From: an uncultured bacterium
GTDB lineage: Bacteria > Spirochaetota > Brevinematia > DTOW01
Reading direction: 5' to 3'
Length of the DNA: 9,505 nucleotides
Assembly (NCBI GenBank): GCA_937928175.1
Contig: CALFVP010000104.1
Coordinates: forward strand, 1 to 9,505
The notes under the pieces were generated by a model. The model saw only the letters and a list, made by a program, of their open reading frames with translations, searched no databases and was not told the origin of the DNA. Position 1 is the first letter of the stretch; each line of letters starts with the position of its first letter. The position numbers were made by a program, and so were the translations under genes. Shown here piece by piece: positions 1-4,608 of the stretch.

Positions 1-553
1 CATCATCACAAACAAACCTATGTTTCCTACTCAAAAGTTCCAATCCTATTTCACTCTTACCTATACCACTTCTACCAACTATTAGTACACCGTAACCAAA
101 TATGTCAAACATACCACCATTCACTATGACACAAGGTGCAAGCTCATTGTTAAGTATAAGTTCAACAGAAAAAGTTAATTGGTATGTATCTAAATAACTT
201 GCTATCACAGGAACCCCGCTTTTTTCAGCAACTGCAAGAAATTCCTCAGGAAGCCCCTTATAGTCAGAAACTATACAACAAGGTATATCAAAAGAAAAAA
301 ATCTCTCAATGTTTTTTTTACCCTCATTATTACCCTCAACGTAAATCTTGGTTATGTACGTCTGCTCACCTTTACCTAATATCTGAACTCTATCGTAAGC
401 AAAGTTATCAAAAAAACCAACCAAAGATAAACCAGGTCTGTTAGTTACAACAGAAGTTATCTCTTTACTCTCAACGTTACCATGCCCTACTATAACTTCA
501 AGAAAAAGATTATACTCATCTTTTGCAATTTCTATAAAAGATTTTACATTCAT
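1..553 (-). CDS. hprK: HPr kinase/phosphorylase, N-terminal part (cut by window edge)
   Basis: Bifunctional enzyme that phosphorylates and dephosphorylates a serine of HPr and so links sugar-phosphotransferase components to metabolic state. About 184 N-terminal residues are present of the roughly 310-320 usual for the family; the rest lies left of base 1. The N-terminal domain contains the family motif NRPGLSLVGFF. The P-loop GRSGIGKS is at residues 160-167 (bases 53-76) and is followed by ELLSRKHRFVCDD, which matches the conserved segment ending in two Asp. The start ATG (551-553) overlaps the hpf stop as ATGA, and there is no convincing Shine-Dalgarno, so translational coupling to hpf is likely. 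Oddity: the usual VHG before the P-loop reads VNG, with Asn at residue 145. The P-loop and surrounding motifs make the family secure; only activity is uncertain. Confidence 0.93.
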   Translation of the reverse strand, partial: MNVKSFIEIAKDEYNLFLEVIVGHGNVESKEITSVVTNRPGLSLVGFFDNFAYDRVQILGKGEQTYITKIYVEGNNEGKKNIERFFSFDIPCCIVSDYKGLPEEFLAVAEKSGVPVIASYLDTYQLTFSVELILNNELAPCVIVNGGMFDIFGYGVLIVGRSGIGKSEIGLELLSRKHRFVCDD

Positions 554-870
554 TGTCTTTTCTTTCTAGCTTCCTTTAGTCTTAAATCTTTCTTCTTTTT
601 TCTCTCTTTTAATATTAAATCATGAGCTTTATTTATAGCATCCGTTATAGCAATCTTCCAATCATTATGTTCATGTTTTGCAAAGACCTTGGTATGATCA
701 ACAAATACATCAACCTCACATAAAGTTGTCATTATAGGAGTAGTTGAGATAAAAAAGTGAATTTTCGTTATCCTATCAGCAGCAAAAGATATTTTGTTAA
801 GTTTCTCATAAACATGGTTCCTAACATCATCCGTTACAATAAAATCTTTACCCTCAATAAGAACCTCCAT
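550..870 (-). CDS. hpf: Ribosome hibernation promoting factor, short form
   Basis: Small HPF/YfiA (S30AE) family protein that binds the decoding region of the 30S subunit and inactivates ribosomes in slow growth. At 106 residues it has only the N-terminal domain (short type) and lacks the C-terminal dimerisation domain of long HPF. The N-terminus EVLIEGKDFIVTDDVRNHV is the typical first strand and helix. The segment around residues 60-85 (HTKVFAKHEHNDWKIAITDA) corresponds to the conserved end of the domain with its second helix. A Lys/Arg-rich tail (about residues 90-106) probably aids rRNA binding. A good GGAGGT (876-881) lies 5 nt before the ATG. The next gene, hprK, overlaps the stop by ATGA. 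It could be co-transcribed with rplD, 103 bp upstream, or have its own promoter; I found no clean one. Confidence 0.92.
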   Translation of the reverse strand: MEVLIEGKDFIVTDDVRNHVYEKLNKISFAADRITKIHFFISTTPIMTTLCEVDVFVDHTKVFAKHEHNDWKIAITDAINKAHDLILKERKKKKDLRLKEARKKRQ

Positions 871-910
871 ACCTTACCTCCAATTATATCGTAAAAGTAA
901 CTAATCACTT

Positions 911-950
911 TTTCAATAGTTTCAAACTACGTTTCAAACTACGTTTTAAC
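911..950. repeat. Short tandem repeats between rplD and hpf
   Basis: A perfect 12-bp tandem duplication, tttcaaactacg, occupies 920-931 and 932-943. It is flanked by degenerate copies at 911-919 (tttcaatag) and 944-950 (ttttaac). The array lies in the 103-bp gap between rplD and hpf on the minus strand. On the transcribed strand the unit reads CGTAGTTTGAAA. It may be simple replication slippage or a small operator; nothing in the sequence decides between these. Confidence 0.8.
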
Positions 951-973
951 TACCTTACAAAACTCAAAATAAA

Positions 974-1615
974 TTATTTAACTTTTTCAAGATACATATT
1001 CTCATAGTTCTTTATTGAACTTTCCGTAAATATTATCTTTGATGAGTAAAACACATCTCTAACGTTTAAGTTGTTGAAAACAGAAGTTTTAAGAAATGGT
1101 AAATTCCTTGAAGACAATACTATATTCCTATCGACGGAAGGTAAAACCAACAACCCAAACCCCTTATCTATCATTTTCAATACATTCCCGAAAACCTTAA
1201 CAAACTCTCTAGTTTTATAACTTTGTAGAGAAAAATCCTCAACAACAATGAGATCTTTCTCTCTAGTTTTAGCAGAAAGAATAACAAAGAAAGCCTTTCT
1301 TTTCATCTTTTTTGGTACTTTTTGTGAATAATCTCTTGGTTTTGGACCATGAGCAATACCGCCACCAACCCATATCGGGGATCTTATAGATCCATGTCTT
1401 GCTCTACCTGTACCTTTTTGTCTCCAAGGTTTCCTACCTCCACCTCTTACCTCACCTCTCGTTTTAGTTGAAGAAGTCCCTTGCCTTAAATTAGCTAATT
1501 CAGCAACCAAAACCTTATAAACAAGATCATTGTTATACTCTTGATTAAATATCTCATCACTCACTTCTACCTTACCTTTTACTTTACCATCTAACCCTAT
1601 AACATCCAACTCCAT
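974..1615 (-). CDS. rplD: 50S ribosomal protein L4
   Basis: L4 binds 23S rRNA early in assembly, and its long loop lines the peptide exit tunnel. The 213 residues are close to the usual 200-210. The conserved loop is intact at about residues 52-95: TKTRGEVRGGGRKPWRQKG, then TGRARHGSIRSPIWVGGG, then AHGPKPRDYSQKVPKK. The C-terminal half is more divergent, ending in a short basic tail. AGGGGG (1621-1626) ends 5 nt before the ATG at 1613-1615 and serves as Shine-Dalgarno; another ATG at 1618-1620 is out of frame. L4 genes normally sit between rplC and rplW in the S10 operon. Here neither is present: a divergent membrane-protein gene lies upstream and hpf downstream. The identity is firm; the location is what is odd. 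Confidence 0.96.
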   Translation of the reverse strand: MELDVIGLDGKVKGKVEVSDEIFNQEYNNDLVYKVLVAELANLRQGTSSTKTRGEVRGGGRKPWRQKGTGRARHGSIRSPIWVGGGIAHGPKPRDYSQKVPKKMKRKAFFVILSAKTREKDLIVVEDFSLQSYKTREFVKVFGNVLKMIDKGFGLLVLPSVDRNIVLSSRNLPFLKTSVFNNLNVRDVFYSSKIIFTESSIKNYENMYLEKVK

Positions 1616-1638
1616 TCCATCCCCCTAAACAAGAAAAA

Positions 1639-1668
1639 ATTATGAAAAAATACGTTACCCCCTTTCAA
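1639..1668 (-). promoter_or_regulatory. Probable sigma-70-type promoter of rplD
   Basis: On the minus strand, TTGAAA (1663-1668) is followed after 18 bp by CATAAT (1639-1644), a 5-of-6 match to each consensus box. Transcription would start near 1632, giving a leader of about 17 nt that includes the AGGGGG ribosome site. It supports rplD having its own transcription rather than being part of a longer ribosomal operon. It was found by eye only, and such boxes are common by chance in AT-rich DNA. Confidence 0.5.
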
Positions 1669-1680
1669 ATAAACACAAAT

Positions 1681-1710
1681 TTGAAAAAAACAAGATTCAT
1701 TAAAGATAAT
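1681..1710 (+). promoter_or_regulatory. Possible promoter of the cvpA-like gene
   Basis: TTGAAA (1681-1686), an 18-bp spacer and GATAAT (1705-1710) form a plausible -35/-10 pair on the plus strand. The predicted start of transcription falls at or within a few bases of the ATG at 1717, so the transcript would be almost leaderless. This agrees with the absence of a Shine-Dalgarno in front of that ATG. Weak evidence. Confidence 0.3.
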
Positions 1711-1716
1711 TCCTAT

Positions 1717-2220
1717 ATGAACGCTTTGGATGTAGTAGTTATATCTTTAACTCTTCTAGGTATAATTTGGGGGATTAGAAAAGGATTCATTGGTATAATA
1801 ATTTTTGTTGTAGGTATAATTGTAACTATAGTTATTATTGATTCCTTTAGTGAAAGTTTATCAGTATTTTTCGAAAAGGTAGGTGTTAGTCAAAATATTT
1901 CCTACGCTATAGCAGTTATTACAATCCTTGTCGTATCACTCATTACGTTCTTCATTATACAATTAGTTCTTAAAAATTTAATTGACCTTTTTAGGATAGG
2001 ATGGATAAACAGAGCCCTTGGTGCAATACTGGGAGGGTGGGTACTTTTCGTATTCATAGGTTCTATACTATTTTTTTTAACAAAAATTCCATTCGTAAAC
2101 TTTAAAAAGAATATAGATTCGTCCTTCGTAGCCAAATACTCCTACGAGCACGCAAAATACGTAATGTCTTTATCAGGATCTGAAGAAAAAATCAACAAAT
2201 TAATAGACAAAGAAAACTAA
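1717..2220 (+). CDS. CvpA-family integral membrane protein
   Basis: The family is named after colicin V production protein; its molecular role is poorly defined. From ATG 1717 the protein has 167 residues, the usual CvpA length. It has about four hydrophobic segments: LDVVVISLTLLGIIWGI, IIIFVVGIIVTIVII, AIAVITILVVSLITFFIIQ and LGGWVLFVFIGSILFFL. The start MNALDVVVI leading to RKGFIG, and the later GWINRALGAILGGW, match the family pattern. An in-frame ATG at 1642 would add 25 polar residues (192 total), but those overlap the rplD promoter and do not resemble the family, so I prefer 1717. Neither start has a clear Shine-Dalgarno. The C-terminus is a polar tail rich in Lys and Glu. The gene stands alone, divergent from rplD and convergent with flaB. 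Confidence 0.82.
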   Translation: MNALDVVVISLTLLGIIWGIRKGFIGIIIFVVGIIVTIVIIDSFSESLSVFFEKVGVSQNISYAIAVITILVVSLITFFIIQLVLKNLIDLFRIGWINRALGAILGGWVLFVFIGSILFFLTKIPFVNFKKNIDSSFVAKYSYEHAKYVMSLSGSEEKINKLIDKEN

Positions 2221-2609
2221 AAATACTAAAAAATTTAAGCATAATTTGATTAGAAGATGAATAGGTACAATTTTTTGGCATTCGTCAGACTTTTCATTAT
2301 ATTCCTCATTCTTAAAACTACATAGTATAAGCAAAATCTTCCCAAAAACGTATAAATTCAACACCATAACTTAAAACCCAACCCACAAAAACAATACTCT
2401 TTCATCCTAAACGTTTAACCTCAAAAACTTTTAAGATTATTCTCAATAAAACTGCTACTTTCTATCCTCTATTTACTTGAACACACAAAATATGTTCCAT
2501 TACTAGCAACCTAAAGTATACAAATTTTTTCTGAAAAGAGATAAAAATCTCTTTAAGCAGTTTCAAAATCATAGAAGATATAAACAAAAAGTTTAGAAAC
2601 AGATATCTC
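2221..2609. other. Gene-poor intergenic stretch between cvpA-like gene and flaB
   Basis: This is about 390 bp of AT-rich DNA between two convergent genes. It holds one perfect hairpin: arms 2535-2542 (aaagagat) and 2547-2554 (atctcttt) around a 4-nt loop, with no T run on either side. It also holds short open frames of 22, 36 and 55 codons with no ribosome site or recognisable motif. I see no tRNA, known RNA or mobile-element end. Confidence 0.6.
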
Positions 2610-2643
2610 AAAAAGATATGGGGGATTTCTCCCCCTTTATATC
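2610..2643 (-). terminator. Rho-independent terminator of flaB
   Basis: On the minus strand a stem GGGGGA/TCCCCC closes a GAAA tetraloop (2620-2635). It is extended below an AAA bulge by GATAT (2639-2643) pairing with ATATC (2615-2619), then followed by TTTTT (2610-2614). The G of the lower stem at 2643 is the last base of the flaB stop codon TAG, so the hairpin begins inside the stop codon. Strong GC stem, stable loop and U tract make this a convincing terminator. Confidence 0.85.
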
Positions 2644-3515
2644 TACCTTAAAAGTGCTAATATAGCTTGAGGTCTAGCGTTAGCCTGAGCTAACATTGAT
2701 ATAGATGCGTTAAGCAATATCTGGTTCTTAGTGAACTCACTCATTTCGTAGGCCATATCTGTATCTCTTATTCTTGATTCTGAAGCTTGCATATTTTCAT
2801 AACCAGTTAAGAGAGATTTTGCTGCATACATTAACCTATTTTGGTATGCTCCAAGATCTGCCCTTTGTTTACTAACTTTCGTTAAAGCCTTATCAATCAA
2901 TCCTATCACAGCATTAGCTTTATCCGGAGTTGACAAAGATATAAAAGATGCTGTCAATGGGTTACCAACTGGATTTTTTAATCCCAAACCTTGAGAATTC
3001 ATAGTACCAATATAGATTTGAATCCTCTGATCCATATTAGCTCCAATGTGTAACCACATACTACCGGTAACAGCATTCTCTCCGGTAAACTTGGCAAACC
3101 TACCAGTCAAAAGATTCAATCCATTAAATTGAGCATGTGATGCTATTCTGTCAATCTCTGCTATCAGAGCTGAAACCTCAACTTGAATGTAAAGCCTATC
3201 TTCATCAGTATAAATACCGTTAGCAGCTTGAACAGCTAATTCTCTTAACCTTTGAAGAACGTTTGTTGTCTGCTCAAGATAACCTTCAGCAACTTGAATA
3301 AAAGAAATCCCATCCTCAGCATTCATCTCAGCTCTTCTAAGTCCTCTTATCTGAGCTCTCATTTTCTCAGAAACAGCCAACCCTGCAGCATCATCACCAG
3401 CCTTGTTGATCTTAACACCAGAAGATAACTTCTCAATGTTTGAATCAACTTCCCAACCTTTGGTTTTCACCATACGGTTGGAAAAAATAGAACTAATATT
3501 GTGATTAATAATCAT
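2643..3515 (-). CDS. flaB: Periplasmic flagellin, FlaB family core filament protein
   Basis: Major core filament subunit of spirochaetal periplasmic flagella. The 290 residues are close to the roughly 285 typical of FlaB. The N-terminal D0/D1 domain starts MIINHNISSIFSNRM, with LSSGVKINKAGDDAAGLAVS at about 30-49. The spirochaetal block follows: YIQVEVSALIAEIDRIASHA, then QFNGLNLLTGRFA and GSMWLHIGANMDQR. The C-terminal domain contains KQRADLGAYQNR, ESRIRDTDMAYEM and ends SMLAQANARPQAILALLR. Only a short variable middle separates the two ends, as in other FlaB proteins, and no signal peptide is seen. Shine-Dalgarno AAGGAGGA (3521-3528) lies 5 nt before the ATG. The gene is monocistronic with its own terminator. 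The leader hairpin with a GGA loop and a sigma-28-like promoter suggest flagellar-class and CsrA control. Confidence 0.95.
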   Translation of the reverse strand: MIINHNISSIFSNRMVKTKGWEVDSNIEKLSSGVKINKAGDDAAGLAVSEKMRAQIRGLRRAEMNAEDGISFIQVAEGYLEQTTNVLQRLRELAVQAANGIYTDEDRLYIQVEVSALIAEIDRIASHAQFNGLNLLTGRFAKFTGENAVTGSMWLHIGANMDQRIQIYIGTMNSQGLGLKNPVGNPLTASFISLSTPDKANAVIGLIDKALTKVSKQRADLGAYQNRLMYAAKSLLTGYENMQASESRIRDTDMAYEMSEFTKNQILLNASISMLAQANARPQAILALLR

Positions 3516-3520
3516 ACATA

Positions 3521-3558
3521 TCCTCCTTGACGTTTTTACTAGGCATCCTTGCCTAGCA
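3521..3558 (-). promoter_or_regulatory. flaB leader: hairpin with GGA loop plus GGA in the Shine-Dalgarno (candidate CsrA sites)
   Basis: On the transcribed strand, TGCTAGGCA (3550-3558) pairs with TGCCTAGTA (3537-3545), nine pairs with one G-T wobble, around loop AGGA (3546-3549). The loop region reads CAAGGATG, which fits the core of the CsrA SELEX consensus (CARGGAUG). A second CAAGGA overlaps the Shine-Dalgarno AAGGAGGA (3521-3528), with the two GGA motifs 22 nt apart. This arrangement resembles the hag leader of Bacillus and the flaB leader of Borrelia, where CsrA represses flagellin translation and FliW relieves it. The hairpin is read directly from the sequence; CsrA binding is inferred. 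Confidence 0.6.
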
Positions 3559-3569
3559 TCTTACTCATA

Positions 3570-3596
3570 TTCTCGTACTACAAAAAAAAATCTTTA
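3570..3596 (-). promoter_or_regulatory. Candidate sigma-28 promoter of flaB
   Basis: TAAA (3593-3596) is followed after exactly 15 nt by TACGAGAA (3570-3577), against the flagellar sigma-28 consensus TAAA-N15-GCCGATAA. The -35 box is complete and the -10 box matches 5 of 8 positions, including CGA and the final AA. Transcription would begin near 3563, just ahead of the leader hairpin at 3558, so promoter and leader fit together. No better sigma-70 pair was found. The call is moderate because the T-rich spacer makes chance matches easy. Confidence 0.45.
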
Positions 3597-3599
3597 ATT

Positions 3600-3815
3600 T
3601 TTTGTCAAAAAACTAAATAACCTAAAAAAGAATAAAAATTATACACATTTTAACTAAAAATAAAATCCATTGTATACTTTTTATATACCAAACATGTGTA
3701 ACTTTTATATACCAAATTACAAAAACCTTACGTAAAGTAAACCTAAGGTACTTAAAAAGCATATACATTCTAAAATTAAATACAAAAACCTAAAAAATTA
3801 AACAATAAAGGTTTT
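3600..3815. other. AT-rich upstream region with direct and inverted repeats (possible enhancer)
   Basis: This lies between the divergent flaB and grpE promoters. A 14-bp perfect direct repeat, ttttatataccaaa, occurs at 3679-3692 and 3703-3716, start-to-start 24 bp. ACCTTA (3725-3730) and TAAGGT (3744-3749) form an inverted repeat that encloses palindrome TTACGTAA (3728-3735). TACACAT (3642-3648) and ATGTGTA (3694-3700) form another inverted pair. The direct repeats are centred about 145 bp upstream of the predicted grpE transcription start, the usual range for sigma-54 activator sites. No open frame of note. Confidence 0.45.
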
Positions 3816-3830
3816 GGCACAATATTTGCT
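3815..3830 (+). promoter_or_regulatory. Sigma-54 (-24/-12) promoter upstream of grpE
   Basis: The sequence TGGCAC (3815-3820), AATAT, TTGCT (3826-3830) matches the RpoN consensus TGGCAC-N5-TTGCW at every defined position, with GG (3816-3817) and GC (3828-3829) separated by exactly 10 nt. Transcription would start near 3841, leaving a leader of about 16 nt that carries GGAGG (3843-3847) nine nt before the grpE ATG. The close fit of promoter, start and ribosome site argues against coincidence. No CIRCE-type inverted repeat or convincing sigma-70 pair is visible here. Confidence 0.65.
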
Positions 3831-3856
3831 AATATAAAATATGGAGGAAACAAAGC

Positions 3857-4567
3857 ATGAACAGAGAAGAAGAAATAAGGGACATAAATAAAGAGAATGA
3901 AACGATTAATGAAATTTCTAAAGAAGAAAGTAATGTTTTAAGTAAAGAAGATGAGACACACGATCAAACTCAAAAGGAAAATAAATTAAAGCAGATAAAA
4001 GAATTTGTACTATCCCTTAAACAACAAATAGAAGAAAAAGATAAAAAAATAAAGGAATATGAAGATTTAATAAAGAGGCTAGCTGCTGATTTTGATAATT
4101 ACAAAAAGAAAGTTAATAAAGACAAAATAGAGTATACTCGTTTTGCTAACAAAGATTTGATACTAGACCTTCTTCCGATAATAGACAATTTTGATAGAGC
4201 TATTTCAGTAATAGAGAATGCTAACCTTAATGACAGTATTAAAGACTTATTTGTTGGAATAAAGCTAATTTACAAAGAACTTACGAACATTCTTCTTAAA
4301 TATGGAGTAGTTAAAGTTGACGTTGAAGGTAAAATTTTTGATCCTAGTATAAGTGAAGTTATAGAAGTAGAAGAAGTTGAGACTGAAGAAGAAGAGAAAG
4401 AAATCGTAATTAAAGAGTACATTAAGGCTTACAAAATGCATGATCAATTAATAAGACCTGCTAAAGTTAAAGTACAGAAAAGAAAAAAGAAAAAAACTAC
4501 TGAAGAAAATAAATCTTCTGAATCTGGGGATGCTGAGGACGGGGGTATTTCTTCTTCCTCCTCGTAA
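3857..4567 (+). CDS. grpE: GrpE, nucleotide exchange factor of DnaK
   Basis: Co-chaperone that drives ADP release from DnaK in the cytoplasm. At 236 residues it is longer than the usual 180-200 because of an acidic, charged N-terminus and a Lys-rich then Ser-rich tail (about 208-236, ending in five Ser). The coiled coil spans about residues 42-95, with FDNYKKK at 79-85 as in the family. It is followed by the four-helix segment with LLPIIDNFDRAI (105-116), and the beta domain at about 150-207. FDPSISEVI (161-169) replaces the usual FDP-x-x-HEAV, so the customary His is Ser here; YKMHDQLIRPAKVKV (192-206) matches the conserved end. Shine-Dalgarno GGAGG is 9 nt before the ATG. dnaK follows after 41 nt. 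No hrcA or dnaJ lies in the window. Confidence 0.93.
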   Translation: MNREEEIRDINKENETINEISKEESNVLSKEDETHDQTQKENKLKQIKEFVLSLKQQIEEKDKKIKEYEDLIKRLAADFDNYKKKVNKDKIEYTRFANKDLILDLLPIIDNFDRAISVIENANLNDSIKDLFVGIKLIYKELTNILLKYGVVKVDVEGKIFDPSISEVIEVEEVETEEEEKEIVIKEYIKAYKMHDQLIRPAKVKVQKRKKKKTTEENKSSESGDAEDGGISSSSS

Positions 4568-4594
4568 TTTTTTACGGGGAGGATGTATTTTTTT
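4556..4594 (+). terminator. Hairpin with T run between grpE and dnaK (attenuator or processing site)
   Basis: The last codons and stop of grpE form the left arm, TCCTCCTCGTAA (4556-4567). It pairs over 12 bp (one G-T wobble) with TTACGGGGAGGA (4572-4583) around a TTTT loop. Four bases later comes TTTTTTT (4588-4594). The structure looks like an intrinsic terminator inside an operon. The CCTCC in the left arm could alternatively pair with the dnaK ribosome site GGAGG (4598-4602), so the arm could switch partners. Function is inferred. Confidence 0.6.
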
Positions 4595-4608
4595 AAAGGA
4601 GGTATTTT

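Noticed and set aside
184..444. 86-codon plus-strand frame near the left edge
   Set aside because: It is antisense to hprK, whose motifs are clear on the minus strand.
883..888. TATAAT just upstream of the hpf ribosome site
   Set aside because: It lies only 2 nt before GGAGGT and the nearest TTGAAA is 22 nt away, so transcription would begin inside the ribosome site. Not a credible promoter.
2257..2325. 22-codon plus-strand frame shortly after the cvpA-like gene
   Set aside because: Too short, weak ribosome site, and no sign of a frameshifted continuation of the preceding gene.
2200..2367. 55-codon minus-strand open frame overlapping the end of the cvpA-like gene
   Set aside because: No Shine-Dalgarno, no known motif, and AT-rich hydrophobic composition expected by chance. 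Kept only as part of an open question on the gap.
2462..2572. 36-codon minus-strand frame in the gap downstream of flaB
   Set aside because: No ribosome site, lies behind the flaB terminator and shows no recognisable family.
3603..3608. Perfect TTGACA on the minus strand upstream of flaB
   Set aside because: At spacings of 16-20 nt the sequence is a T run or TTGTAG/TGTAGT, with no acceptable -10 box. The sigma-28-like pair just downstream fits better.
3600..3856. Search for a CIRCE (HrcA) inverted repeat upstream of grpE
   Set aside because: No TTAGCACTC-N9-GAGTGCTAA-like sequence is present.
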